A stretch of DNA of 64,000 bases from Channa striata (taxonomy: Eukaryota > Chordata > Actinopteri > Anabantiformes > Channidae), in NCBI GenBank assembly GCA_033026295.1, contig CM065185.1, forward strand, positions 6,882,001 through 6,946,000. The letters are read 5' to 3'. Below are positions 24,323 to 37,974 of this stretch, piece after piece (the stretch's first letter is position 1; every line of letters starts with the position of its first letter). Under the pieces are notes generated by a model. The model was given only the letters and a program-made list of their open reading frames with translations, ran no database searches and had not been told where the DNA came from. The translations under genes and the position numbers were made by a program.

Positions 24323-27300
24323 GCCAAAGGACGTGGTGCCCTGGCCGACGTCTCAAAGAGGGGAACTCAACTAAACTGCAATGTGCTGTCTCTGGTTGAC
24401 TTTCTTGATTTATTAGTTTAATTATTTTTTAACCTTATTGTTTTTTACATGGAAACATCGCCTTATGCAACACATAACACATTTATGTAATGAAAATAAT
24501 CAGCTTTTTTAAAATTTAGAATAAAATAAATTTTACCTATCATCATTCGTTACGGCTAAGATATGTTTCTTAAGAACTTCAAACTCAAAAACTATATATA
24601 ATTTTCTAATGGTATTTAATCAGTCTTTTAAAATAAAGCTTCATATAAAGTTGGATTTGTTTTTGTACTTTTTAGAGTTGGTAGAGGAGTTACCTTAACA
24701 AATCTGTATTTGCGCCTATATGCTTGACTACCTTCAGTCAGAAGAATTTTAAGTCCAGTCTGATTCGGCCCATCGGAATCGGATAAGGAGACTCCATGCA
24801 AATAGAACCCAGGATAATTAGATGTTATCCGCAATGTGGAATAGTCAAAATCTACCTATGTACAAATGCAGAACTTTTTGTTAATCTGTAGGATGGCTAC
24901 ATATCGCCTGCATCCTGTGTACCTCAGAGAATACAGGGACTGAGAGGTCCAGGGAGGATGGTGGTAGTTCTGAAAATGCTTTGCAGATCATAAGGTTCAG
25001 GTTGTGGTCTGACCAGCCACCAAAGGTTGGTTAAGGACAGAATCAGTGTTATGCTGCATGTGTTTTGCCTAGTTTTCCGTCTCCAGTAGGAAGAAGACCC
25101 AGGAGCTGTGCACCATTACACAAATAGAATCTGGAGGTCATACATAAATGAAAAATTCTCCAGCTATGTTAAAAATGCAAGAGATGTTTTGACTGATGTA
25201 ATAGAAAGTATAGATTATTACTAAGGCTGAAGTCGTGTTGAGAATGTTTAGTGAAGTTCACAAGTATCTTGCTTCAGATGTTGGGGAGAAGTCTCACTAA
25301 GTTCTGATGACTTGGATTATTACTAACAAACTACTGGGGCCGTTCTTCCTGGGAAGTTTATAGTACAATAAGACTGTGTGTACTGATGAAACTAGTTACA
25401 TTATATTTTGATTTTAATTAAACTTAATGTTTCTTTTATTCTTTACTGAGGATCCTGGGTCTCAGTGGGAGATCTACGTTTCTCTACTTGTAAAGCTATT
25501 TTTTACACCAAGCAGCAAATAACTTGAAGCTGCTTGTTGCAGTACTGAGTACTGAGGAGGAAGGTGGGCGGGGGGGGTCTGTTGGTTAATTACAACATTT
25601 CTCACATTCTACAATGTTATATATTTACATCATATCACACTACATAACTTGCAACACTAACAGCAAAAATTAACTCTGATAATTTTCTTAATCGCGTCTC
25701 GTCTGTAACAGGGAGAATACTGACCAGCTGAGGATGCGTGGTTATGTGCCACTGCTCATAACTACATTAAGGTGTGGGCGGCGATGGTCACTCATAATGA
25801 CACTGCAGCCGGGTGCATATCGTCTGCTCCTATATTAACATTGCACGCACCTTGATTTATACTCATCTGTCAAATCTATGCAGCATCTATGCAGGTGGCC
25901 TTCGCTCTTTTGTACTCGTTTCTGTGCCACAGTTTTTTTTTTCATTAAGTTACAGTACCACTAACAATGTCTACTGAAACTGAGTGGAATTAGTGCTAAC
26001 AGATGTTGAACAGCTGTTACTTTTACTGAAATGATTGCAGGGCAGAAAAGAGAATAAAGGTCAGAGTTGGTCTCTATGTCCTCTAAACCAACTAGCAATA
26101 AACCTACAGCTTTGCAAACCTATGTGAAACCTACAACATACATTTGATGGATGAGTATAAATCAATATTAACCCTAACCCTAATCTTATGCCAAGTGTTC
26201 AGTTAAACATTTCATGATTTAGATGATGGAACCAGCAAGGAAGAATGTGTAAACAGATTTCAGTCTGTAGGTGCTGCACACACACACTTGTGCATATAAC
26301 CCGGACAGTCCCATAACTCAGTATTGTCCACTGCTCTTATATTCACACAAATGACGCTGCCTAGCTCTATATATGCATTTAAGGCTAGATGCAGTAGCTA
26401 CACGAGCTCCTTTAGTTAAACTGTACAAACACGCAATGCGATGTAGATGTTCTCAAGCCATTTCCTCGAACAACGTGAACTATGGCATTTGCATTCAGCA
26501 GGCGGAAGAGGTAATCCCTTACTTTAGATGCATTTTAGCAGTTGGAGCAATGTATATACATGGACGCTCTTAAAATTTAAAAGCACGGTCCCATTGTAGT
26601 GTGGGTCTGGGCAGGTATAAAGCACTTTGTTTTGGACCACTACACGGGGAAATCAATTTTACAAAAGAAGACGAGTTACCCCCTCTCTTCACTACATTCT
26701 GCCTATTCAGAAAGTCGCTAACCCTTTAATTCACTGACAGGCTTCAAGAGCTTTACAACAACACCCACAGTCTGATAACAGTAAATGAAAATGACACCAG
26801 TGATGTTAGATCAGCAATGACAACACAGGGAGAACTCCCACACCACCCTCAGTGGCAAATAACAGATCTTGTTCTCTGATCTGTAGGTGGCAAAGGAAAA
26901 GGAGCAGAAAGCTCGTTCTGAAGGTGCAAAACATTAGCAACAGACAAACAAACAAATGAAGAACCTTATTTTTATGTTTTATGTATTTTTAAATATTAAT
27001 CCAGCTGCAAGGTAAACATCTCAGGAAAGTTATTAACACAATATAAAAATATTTCTTTGAGTACTTCTAGATAAATCCTCTCAATAAGTTGAATCATTAT
27101 ATGAACATTTCTTTCCCAAATAATCTTCCAGTGTTTTTTATTCTCCGACTTTGGTAGTTATTGGATTTTATTTCTATTTTCCTCGTGGCATTGTTTGCTT
27201 TGCAGCAGTCTTTCGCTGCTGAGCGTATGCATAGAGATGGAGGTAATGCACTTGGGTCAATCCTCCCTGAGTGCTAAAGGGAGTTAAGTGTGTTTGACTC

Positions 27301-27632
27301 AGAGCGTTGATCAAAGCCCGGCTGCTGGGCAGCAGGCCCGTGCCCGTGTCTGGTTCTTGCCTTCAATCTTGTTTATTATGGCAGCGAAACAGCTGCTCGG
27401 AGCAGAGTACAGAAGACAATAGAGCGGTGGGGAAACTTTGCTCAGGCTGTTCAGAGCTGCAGCACAGTTTATTCACCTGGAGTGAATATTCAGTTATCAA
27501 CTTTTAGAGAGCACTGACAGAAGAAACGATCAAAGGCTCAGAAAGGAATAACTGTATTAGTTTTATGATTGTAAGAGTCTCCACTTTCCAGTGTCTGGTA
27601 ACAACATAGTTTTGTTAACTGTTGACAAAGTT

Positions 27633-27883
27633 GCGGCCCGGTAGCTCAATGGGTAAAACAGAGATCAAGTCCTGGGGTGGGAACTCCCAGCCTCCCTGTA
27701 ATCCCAGCCCCCCCACCAGGTGTGTCCCTGAGCACAGACACCCAGCACCAGCTCCCCGGGCACCAGCCGTGGAAGCCCACTGCTGCCTCAGGAGCGATGG
27801 GTTAAATGTGCAGAGGTCAATTTCACTGTAACATGGGTGCAAATGTATATGCGATGAATAAAGGTTGTTGTTGTTCTTCTTCA
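27633..27883 (+). mobile_element. tRNA-derived SINE
   Basis: The head GGCCCGGTAGCTCAATGGGT contains a good pol III A box (TAGCTCAATGGG, 27642-27653). A weak B-box-like GATCAAGTCC follows unusually soon at about 27663. The body is GC-rich (cccagcaccagctccccggg) and includes the phrase gatgggttaaatgtgcagag before aatttcactgtaa. It ends in aataaag and a (GTT)n(CTT)n tail. This body and tail are recurrent in fish retroposons. Open frames here are incidental. Confidence 0.6.
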
Positions 27884-30030
27884 AACACAATTGCATGTGC
27901 CATACAATAAGCAGCAGTGATCCTACAGTTTGTTGGGGGCCTAGGCAAATATGTATGTGCCATAAATCTGCTATGCTTAAGAGATAAAAAAAAATCACAC
28001 CACACCACTCATCACAATAACTACAGGTACACTAGCAGCATTTAGCTAACACTATTTACTGTTTTTGGTTATTATCTGCTCCACGTACCGATCCACATTT
28101 TTCCTTCTCTTCTTCTTTTTCTTCTCTCTTTTTTCTTTCTCTTTTGTTTTCCAGAAAGAGAACTCCTCTTCCTGTTCATCAGCTGGTTTTTGTTGTGTCG
28201 TTAGACCTGAATCATACGCTACTTGCAACGCGGTGAGAGTCGGGATCCTGTTAGGGAGGCACGCTCAGGGTCAGTTTTGCACACAAGCAAAGTACCAGTT
28301 TATAATCTCTGGTCAAGTACAAATTTTATGATAATAGTCTTAATTGTACTAAACGTAAAAAAAAAATACAATAAAAACAAATGATTTTATGAAGTCAATA
28401 TTGAATCTGATGCTTTTGATAACAAAAAACATACAAGTCTTGTCCAGATTTGTTCCACAAGTTTTAGAGGTAAAATGTATAGCAATGAGAATCTTATACT
28501 ATTAAGAAAAAGTTTAAGATAACTTTCTATAAAAACACTGCAGCAGGTAATCTACATTTTTATATTTAAAAACATTGCACGAGTAATTGTACTTAGTTAA
28601 TGCCCACATTTATTATTTTGAAGTATTTTAGCATTTTCAACTTCTTGTTTTGGTGTTTGGTTTTCACGTCTACAACTGCTGCCATTTTCAGTTCCTGTTA
28701 TGGACACGTTCCCATGAATTCATATGATCATTATCTGCAACTGTGTATCCTGTTCAGAGTCATGGGGGCTGGGAGAGGAGAGGTGGGGCACATGTTGATG
28801 CCAGTCTAACTCAGCGCTAACACAGAGAGACACACACAGACGGACAAGCATTTACACATTTGTGGAAACCAGCATAAGGACACAAATATAGAAACTATGA
28901 GGTGCTGAATTAATTTAGACAAATACATTGATATTCTTACAATAACTGATTAAGTAGTATTGTGCATTATCTACAGTGCCACAGTGACATCCAAATCATG
29001 TTATCTTGGGATGCGTGCCCTCACCTGAATAAAAAGAAAGCACGTGTGTTCTTGGTCAGTTATACAACTGAAGTGCAAGTGTTCGATGCGTGTAATGATC
29101 TGTTGAGACTTTTTATGAGTCATTTAACCTTTAACCTCCAGGCAATTATGAATTTCCATGCCATGTTTAATCAATGCTATTGATCACTGTTCTTAGGTCT
29201 TTATTAATTGGATTTGTCAAAACCCATAATCCAGGTCACTGTACTACTGTGTGTCTGCCAGGAAGAGGTTATCATCAGTCATCAGAGCTGAATATTAAAA
29301 AGCATGTATGGGCACAGGAGATAATGGCAGAGTTGTATGTATTTATGCGAATGTGTCTAGGCGACAAAGTGTCGTGTGTTTGTGTATTTGTGGTGTGTTC
29401 ATTTTCAGTTGTGTAACCTTCTTACATGCTTCTGTTCAAAAAAACTATATAGAAACAGCAAGAGAGAGAGTGTGTGTGTGTGTGTGTTAAGCGCACAGGG
29501 TTGGTTTTCTGGCCCACAGCTTTGATGCTTAGCTCACTCTCATCCTTCTCATCAGCATTGTTTTCTGCAGCAGGCAGTTGTTTTCAGCGAGAAAGATCTA
29601 ATGAACCCATAGAATGTTAATTTCCCTAACACCAAATGAAAAGCAGACCAAGTTAGCAAATAGCTTGTGGGGAAGTATTTAGCAGGTAACGATCCAGATA
29701 TTTTTCGTTATTGGAGAATGAAACAGCTGACCCACTCAGGAAATGTAAATAGGCAAATCTTTGCTAATAAGTTTAAGAATTGTTGAGTGAGGTATTTGTG
29801 ATCACATATCATGACCAATTTATGTATAAAATCAAGAAATTGCAAACAGAACAGAACAACGGAATTGCATACAGAGATAAGCATCCACAAACAATTCAAC
29901 ATGTCCATGCCTTCATGCTGGCAACATGCATAACTGAACGCCTTCCCTATGTCCTTCCCATTTTTACAAAAGCAATATCCCATAAACCTTTAGGGGATTT
30001 CACCTTGATCATAAACTTTGTACTGGTCTC
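27884..30030. other. Non-coding stretch
   Basis: AT-rich sequence with homopolymer runs and a short GA/GT tract at 29461-29487. No gene or clear mobile element is recognised. Confidence 0.65.
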
Positions 30031-30540
30031 CATAATGAATTAGATATTGGAGGTCAAAGGTCAAGGTAACAAGGACACACGAATGAACTGATTAGATTTT
30101 GAGGGTCCAAAGTCACATTTATTGTGATCTCACATTTGTCTTTTTCATCCATCAGATACTTGTGAAGGCAGTTATATATATATCAATACCTTGAATATAT
30201 TTTTTCAAATTTAGGGGGGGGGTTCAGGTGTCAAAGGTGAAGATCACTGTGGTGTCACAACCATCCCTTGTTGTTGTTTTGTGGTTTAAGGAAATTGAGT
30301 AAAATTTGCCGCAAATATCCACTTGGATTCAAATATGCAGCCCGATGTCCTTTTCATTCTTGTGAATGCACTGTCAGAGGAACCCCTTGAGATATTTCTT
30401 CAAAATTAAAACAAGTATCCATTTCGAGAACAAACCTCCGACTGTAAGTGGCCATAAGTCAAAGGTCAAGGTCACACCAGTCTCTTTTGTCCCTCCAGCT
30501 CTTGTGAATGTGATATCTCAGGAAATTTTCCAAAAGCATT
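30031..30540 (+). repeat. Degenerate interspersed repeat carrying nuclear-receptor half-sites
   Basis: Three related blocks near 30040-30080, 30225-30260 and 30445-30480 share the phrase (A/G)GTCAAAGGTCAAGGTCA. They are joined by recurring text such as cttgtgaa(g/t)g and atatcTCAgGAAAttt. Similar tandem-like repeats occur widely in fish genomes. The block at 30051-30063 is a perfect AGGTCA-A-AGGTCA direct repeat. No coding capacity is seen. Confidence 0.55.
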
Positions 30541-31437
30541 CCAGGACACAATGACTACACACACACACCAAACACACGCATACGCATACATATACACTAA
30601 ATTGCATGTACATGACTAAAATTTGATCAGGTGTCCTTAAAGCCAAGCTTCAGCTCTGGGACTCTAAAATCAGCTATAACCATCCATCATGCTTTATAGC
30701 ACATAACACCACATCACACATTACAGCCTGACAACAAATGGAGAGAGATGAAGAGAAGGAGGAAAATTCTGAGACAGCTGAGGATGGGGAGAGAGTATTA
30801 CAAAACAGCAAGTGAGAGAGGGGGCGAATATGGATGGAGAGTAAGGGGGAAAAAAACATCAACCTTTTCTAATCAATATCCATTTCCCTGGGCTGTCATG
30901 TTGTTGTGAGAGTGGCTGTTGCATTACCAAACAGAGAGCATCTGATCCTAAATAAAATATCACCTTCAATCCAAACCATCCCATTCATCTTCATTTAACA
31001 AACACTCAGCTTTTGGCAATACCTTTTATGCACCCTCTCTGCTATAGTCAGAATGAATATGTCAGAATGACAGGGCCTGGCACCTGCATGTAGGAATATT
31101 TCTCCATAGAAAAACACTTGACTATTAGTGTCAGTGTTACACAGCATAGTTCAGAGAGGTAATTCCATAGGGGTGGATGCAGTTTGTAATTAAATTTACA
31201 GTTTATGACTCATGAGCTTATGACTTCCCCCTTTTCCACTCTTTATGTATCCTACAAGAAGGGGATTTTTAGAATACATTAAATAAATCCAAAGAAGGAC
31301 ATGAATAAAGTGAAGTAATGGCTTTCCAGAGAGTGGGAATGTGCTCTCTATTAATTAAAATACTGTACGTATGATGCATAGAAATGTGTTTATGTATGTG
31401 TGTATGTATGGTAAGTGTCCTAGTGATGGTTAGATTA

Positions 31438-31670
31438 TTAGACAGGCCCATCTGGCACAGGCGCAGATGCCCTAGGGGTCGGGGTCAGGGGCAATTTCTT
31501 TATCTAAATTATCCAAAAGAGGTTGTGAAATGATGAAAAGTGGACACAAGCTTTTAAAAACACACTCAAAATTGACACACAATGACAGAAACAGACAAAT
31601 TGACCAACCAACAAGACACAAAATGACATGTAAGAAAGGGCGGGGGCCCCCTCTCCTGTCTGTGCCAGGT
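31438..31670 (+). repeat. Interspersed repeat with GACACAAAATGAC-type periodicity
   Basis: The block begins with caggcccatctggcacaggc and then shows repeated acaca-aatgaca-gaaacagaca-aattgac units, ending at gggcgggggccccctctcct. It matches a common teleost repeat. An antisense copy appears at about 37975-38390. The periodic unit is roughly 20-25 bases but badly eroded. Confidence 0.45.
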
Positions 31671-32127
31671 AGCCTGTTATTTCTTAATACGTGCTGGTCC
31701 TTGTGTGTACAACGGTGTGTGTGTGTGTGTGTGTCTGTGTGTATCCACTCTTATAAATGAGGCTAGACTGACAGTTGACCTTATCAGCACAAAGCAGGAC
31801 CTAATTTGCCTGATGATAACTCAGAAAAAAACATGTAAATGCACAAATTGGTGCTCTTCTCTCCGCCTTTGCTCTTCAGTCTTCCTGCTCCCTCCGTCTG
31901 CCCGTTATGAGTCTGTCGACAGCATTAAGTACATTCTCTGACTGTGTGTATCAGATGACAAACAGTGTAATGTCTCTACTGACGCACTGCTCCTTCCTCC
32001 ATCTAGTATGAGTATGTGAGTTTTTTCTGTCATCCAGATCAGACTGGATAGATTTGAAAACATCAGCTGTGCTTTTATAAAGCTTATGAAAATGATCATG
32101 TGAGCCTTTTCTGTCATCAGAAAACAG

Positions 32128-32455
32128 CATGGGGTGGAATAGTTAGCAATGCTGCCTCACAGCTACAGTATAAAGTCCCTGGCTCCTTTCCATTTCTCTG
32201 AGGTTGCATGTTCTTCTAGTGCTTGCTTGGGTTTCCACTGGGTATAAACACATGCAGGTTAGGTTCATTTGTGACTTTAAATGGCCCGTAGGTTTGAAGG
32301 TGTTTGTGAATCCTTACCCGTCCCTCTGTGTTGGCCCTGACATTGACTGGAGAACTGTCTGGGATGTTCCCTTCCCCTTGCCCAGTAATACCCAGGAAAG
32401 GCTCGAACCTGTGATCCTGAACGGGATGAGCAGTTAAAGAGAAAGAATGGATGGA
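32128..32455 (+). repeat. Degenerate copy of a common fish interspersed repeat (ATGCAGGTTAGGTT type)
   Basis: Signature phrases in order are a head gaatagttagcaatgctgcc / tcacagcta, then gcatgttcttctagtgcttg, acatgcaggttaggttcatt, and gtgttggccctgacattgac. The end is cgaacctgtgatcctgaacg followed by ggatgagcagttaaagagaa / tggatgga. This succession is a repeat scattered very widely through teleost genomes. The copy is diverged and non-coding. Confidence 0.6.
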
Positions 32456-33378
32456 CAGTTATAGAGTTATCTACAGTAAGACATTTTATAGACAGATTAT
32501 GGTAAAATGGGCCCCTGGGCACACACAGGTAATAGGCCCCCAACTCCCCACCTCCTAACTAAAAGAGATGCACAGTGATTGGAAAGGAGGAGCTTTGTGG
32601 TGTTATATGGTTATTATGTTTCTCACTATGTGCCATATACACCTTTTTTATAGTTATTTTATCTTTTATTTTTTTGTACGTTGCAGTAACATAACAATGT
32701 GCGGGGAATATAATTTGTTTATATATTTTTTGAAAATGACATATCTGAAGCACTTTGCAGAATGAGGTGGAGCAGAAGGATGAAGCAGAACAGCAGCAGA
32801 GCAGAGAGAGCGACAGCTGGACGACGAGTGGAATGACTTTTAGTGTTATTCTTTGATTAGCTTTGTCATTTTGACTCTTACAGATTGTTATATATTTATT
32901 TGTGGTCATTTTGCACAGCTCTGTAACTTTTAACAAGAAATAAAACACACTTTATGGAGATGCTCTGGGGCCCCCAACCTCAATAATTCATCTATGCGTG
33001 TAGGAAATTATGGATGCCAGCAGGATTAGGATGAATATATAAGAACTGTTTCTGTCTGCCCAGATGTTTGCTGTGACACATACTGGTTTAGGTGTTTATG
33101 GTGATTTTGCCTAAATGATTCGTGGCAGATCATTAACCAAAACCTCTAAACGTGATTTTAAAATAAACATGAGAAAAAGCACGGAATCTTGTGTAGGAAA
33201 GGTCTCGTGTCTACTCATTTGTCCGTCCTTCTCTGACAGCAACTTGTCTCTTCGTGCTCTGATCTGTGGGGATGTGACAGAAGCCTGATCCTTGGAGCTG
33301 CAGTTCCACTTCAAACATGGAGGCAAATGACCCGCTACAGCAGACAGGATTAAATGCATCTGAAAATGTGTGCACTCG

Positions 33379-33420
33379 CACACACACACACACACACACC
33401 CACACCCACACACACACTCA
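33379..33420. repeat. (CA)n microsatellite
   Basis: About 20 CA units interrupted twice by CC. Confidence 0.95.
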
Positions 33421-35189
33421 CTTGGGATGTCTTAACTCATCCTTTGGGTCCGCCTGAGATGTCATCTCCTCCAGAAGCTGCTAACAGTCCATTTCAGCCT
33501 CTAACCCTGCCTGCGGCCAGCACCTTACAGTGGAGTACTAATGATCTCCGTGCTTCAGTCTGTCTCTACTTGTCCGTCCATCCGTCTCTCACATGTTCCT
33601 CACAGCCTCCATCACTGTATGTCCCTCATTTGCAGCACTGCTTCTCTTTTTGATTGCATCTCAATTCATAATTGTACCTGTCAGTAAGTGCACCTGTTTA
33701 ATACCCTCGTATGTGAGCACGTCCATAATTGTGCATTTGCAGCTGAGCACATCTTTGCACATCCCAGTATCCATTAACTTTGTGTTTACAGTCTCTGTAT
33801 CATTAAGAACCACGGACGTGTGTCCTAGTAAAAGACTAGGACATAAACTGAAGTGATGTAGCCACGGTCAGACTCACATTATTCTCTGTTCTATTTCCAT
33901 GGCTGCCTGGGAGCCTAAAAGCCTTCATAAATTACTCTGTTATTTGGGTCAAACCTCTGTTAGTACGCACATAGCTGATTTAGAGCCTCAGCCGCCTACT
34001 CTTAGCTCTGTATTGCTGCTCTGTAATGTATGTGTTCACATGAACAAACATTTAGTCATATCACATCTAGAGGTGACGGAATAGGACATAATGAGAAAAA
34101 GACTTGACTGGATTTCATTTTTTCGTGAAACAACCACAAGTTGTGTTTGAGTCAGCGCTCCCACAAAGTCTCTTAGTAACCCCTCTTGTGTGGTCAAACA
34201 TCAGCTATTACAGTGTGTGCGCCAACTGCATGTGGTTATCGATTGTGTGTGTGTGTGTGTCCGTGTGTGTTGGTATACATCCACATATTCTGTTAGTTTT
34301 CCATGACATTTTACAAACCGTGCATTTGTGGTTTTACACTAAAAAAACCAACCAGCTTTTTTTCCCTCTCGAACTTGTAATGTGGCTGCACGGCTGGCTT
34401 TCCCTGTACACACAGAGTGTTGATGGTCTTCCAAACTAAATCCAAAACCCTGCTCAAGCTGGGGACACACCTAAAGACTGGGACAGTCTGGAAGGAGCAC
34501 ACACTGAATGTCTGAGGAAACTGGGGGGCAACACACTTCAGGACTGATCGGGAACGACTGGATGTGCTACGCTAGACACTTGTCATGTCTTCTTGTACCA
34601 AATTAAACACTGAACACATAGACACTTAAATGAATCGTTGTGAGAACCACTAGGTCTTAAGACTACAAGCTAGAATCCTTCGACAGCACACACTTAACCA
34701 TCGTCTCTGCTGACTGTCAGAGCCAACTAGGTCTGAGATCAACTAGGTCCGAAAAGTCATCACACCTGAATCACATTCATACTCGGCTGTATAGACGTGA
34801 AATGTGTGCAAATTAAGAGCATGTTAAGTCATTAGTTTAATAGTGTTATAAGGTATAATACGATTTTTAAAAAGTTATAAGAATTATAAAACACTACATT
34901 ACTTCATTACTACTAAAACACTATGAAATGTTTCAGATTGTGGTGTTCAGGTGTGTTCTCTTTCTTTCTCCCAGGGTTTTGTATTTATCGTGTCTATCAT
35001 CTACAGGATTTCCAAGAAGATTAGTAACAGTTTTCTTATTTATATACTCTTTACATGAGCTCACTAGCACCGTGCAATGTCAACTTGAATTTGATGCTGG
35101 TAGTGGCAGTGACCACAAGGTATTTAATATTGGAATTCAGTGCATGAAGAAACAATGCCAAGTGTGTTGGATTGGTTATTGACCCTTGG

Positions 35190-35233
35190 TCTCTCTCTCT
35201 CTCTCTCTCTTTCACTCTCTCTCTCTCTCTCTT

Positions 35234-35264
<31 letters not shown>
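35190..35264. repeat. Compound (CT)n-(CA)n microsatellite
   Basis: A CT tract of about 50 bp with three small interruptions runs straight into 12 CA units. Confidence 0.95.
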
Positions 35265-35271
<7 letters not shown>

Positions 35272-37974
35272 AAACAATAATTCTCACCAACTTTAACTCA
35301 TTGACCAGCCTGTCCCACAAACTGGCCAATTGCTTATTTTGTCATACTCTTGTTCCTTACTTCGTGTTAGAAACGTGTTATATATTTATATATAATATAT
35401 TTTTTTCTATTACATCATTTTGATGCACTCTAAACTCTTGCCATTTCTCTGCACAGCATGAACTTTCCTTACTCGTAGCCTGTAATTTTATAAGTACACC
35501 CACGCACAGATACACAACCAGCAGCACTTAACCATGTGGCTCTTGTGTCGCTAGACGAATCCACAGAGGCCGCCACCAATCAATGCCAAGTAGACATGCC
35601 CTCTTGTCAATGGCAGCCATTATGTAGATGACAAACAGGCTGGAGGAATGTGTGGGCGTTGATCTGGGGGAGGAAAGGCACCATAACAAAGTAAAGGTGG
35701 TCTTTTAATAGTAGAAAGAAAACCAGTTTGTGTATGTCTTTTAATAGAATTCCATACTATAGTGCATAACCAGAATAACGGCATGATATGGATATTTTCA
35801 CACTGTAATGACACTTTACTGTTAATAAATAAATAAATAATAAACTGTTTCTAGTGAAACCTTCACTTTCAAAGCTGCAGCTCACCACTGAAATGTTCTT
35901 TGCTCTCCGTTCAACACGTTTGGAAAAAGTTACAGAATAATAAGAGGCCACCCATTTCTTTTTGGTGTAACATATCAAAGTGGTTGAAACCATATATCAT
36001 TGAAGAAAACAGGATTTTTTTTTTTGTATTTGTAAGGTGGCCCTCACACAGAGGCAGCATTAACAAAAAGCCATGACACAACAAAATGACGAAACTCACT
36101 GCAAGGAGAACGGGAACTAAAAGCACATCTACAAATTTAAATGTCCGTCAGTTTCTAGTGGCACCTGGAGACGTTGCTATTTACATGACAGTTGTCTGCC
36201 ATGGTTTAGGGGGACACTAAAAAGTGACAGACACAACTGGGACACACAAATTTACTGAGCCTCTTTCAGTGGTTTGGGAAATGAGCTAACGCATACATTT
36301 TGATTTTATTTTTACTATGTTATTTTACTAGAGTTTTGCTGACAGGGGCTTATCCATCATTCCCATTTTTGTCTGGGCAGTGCATCACTTAAATTTGTGA
36401 TAAATTGAATTGTGTCTATCAGCTTTCAGAACAATTGTCTATTTAGTATATTTTAATTTAATTCTCCAGAACTTCGACAATAATCAACAATTGATTTTTC
36501 TGACTTACAATCCCTTAAATTCACACAAATTGAAATGCAACTTCATTGCTTCATATCGACAATGAAAGGAGCTTGAATGTGCAGAGCAATGTGCAGAATA
36601 CAACCATATTGTTTTGATGCTTTGATAATACAGAAAACAGTGTAGATGCAAACCACACAAGCCATGACATTACACGGGGTTCCTCAGATAACCACATTTC
36701 TGATGGGCCATAAAGTTTAGGCCCATTATATTGTGCACCTCCGTTACATACGGTTTAAAACTGCTTCCCTTCTTCTGTATCAGCACATGAAGCGGTTGCT
36801 GTGATTTGTCAATTGTTCCTCATAACATCAAAGCTTGACTGATGGCACTTGTGTGATTATATGGGAATGAAAACACACATAAAGAAGTGGAGTGTACAAA
36901 AGAGCATCCATGTCTCTCCACACACACACACACACAGGCAACAGGCACAAGGAATCATGCAACATACTGCAATCGGCTGTTCATGACGGGGTTTCACAGA
37001 GGAACACAACTACATGTGTGAGTAGGACGATATCAACTTTTTGGTTACACTCAACCAAGGCGGCTGACATAGAGACTGACACTTTATACTTTGTGACTCA
37101 CTGTGCAGTGGAGAATTTTGAGGCCTTGAGTATCTGTTTGTGTGATTTATAGATCAGCAGGTGTGGTCTTGCTAAATTTGCTCTAACTTTAAATTTTCCA
37201 AATTTTATCTCTGTCAATAGAGAGCACTGTTTGAGAGAGATCAGGTTTGTGCTTGGTCCTAGTCTGTCTTGAGTCATCCAATAGCAGTGCAGCCTGTCAC
37301 GCTTGCCAGGCATTAAGCAGTGATTTCCACATCTGTAAGGGATTATGTGGTCAATATTATCTCAGTCCCTCCAAACCCCTCCTAGTTTTTCTTCACCTAT
37401 TTTTTCAAACTCAACCACTATTTATTCTCCTCGGCTCTTATTCTGTTTATCCTCTGCTTCTGCTACGTTCTAAATCTGTTGCAAATTTTAGTTGGTGACA
37501 GTTATCCAAGGCAGACAATTCTCATGCTTATTCTGTTTTTCTGGTTACCCATTTGACTTGAATCAAACGTCATTTGAAAATACTACAGATTTGGCTCTTT
37601 CATGCCAAAAATCTTTAATAGAGTATGACAAATGTCTCTTCTACATCCAATAAACGGGGTTTATGCTCTTTCCAAAAGCATCTTAGCCCCACACCCTTTA
37701 GACAGATAGGAGGTAGGTTATGGGTCTAACCCAAACCTTTCCTAAAGCTGAGGTCTGATACTCTTTTCTTTCAGTTCTTACGCTAGTTGTAGCACTTTTT
37801 ATGTGAGCAGCCACGTGCGACACTAAATTTTATCCTGCAGAAATTCTCTGCAATGTGTGCCAAAACATATCTCGGCTTGCTTTCAGCGTGGGTGTTCAGA
37901 ACCACTTTTGATTTCAGACGTGGATAAACAGCATGTCTTAAGAATTATGAGAGCACAAACCAGCTCTTAATCAC

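Larger units (their letters stand above)
20401..27632. other. Non-coding stretch
   Basis: No exon is recognised. Contents are (CA)n tracts, AT-rich sequence around 24420-24620, and a short TTAACCCTAACCCTAAT run at 26168-26184 that is too short to call an interstitial telomere repeat. Confidence 0.65.
32456..37974. other. Non-coding stretch
   Basis: No exon is recognised. The segment 34440-34790 (ctggggacacacctaaagac onward) looks like a decayed transposon, but no matching terminal repeats were found. Microsatellites are listed separately. Confidence 0.6.

Noticed and set aside
26168..26184. TTAACCCTAACCCTAAT, telomere-like
   Set aside because: Only about two and a half units; within chance expectation for a window of this size.
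27622..27831. Proline-rich 69-codon open frame
   Set aside because: It lies inside the SINE-like repeat and is explained by its GC-rich body.
34440..34790. Possible DNA transposon or MITE
   Set aside because: Text resembles hAT MITEs, but I could not find matching inverted ends or a target duplication.
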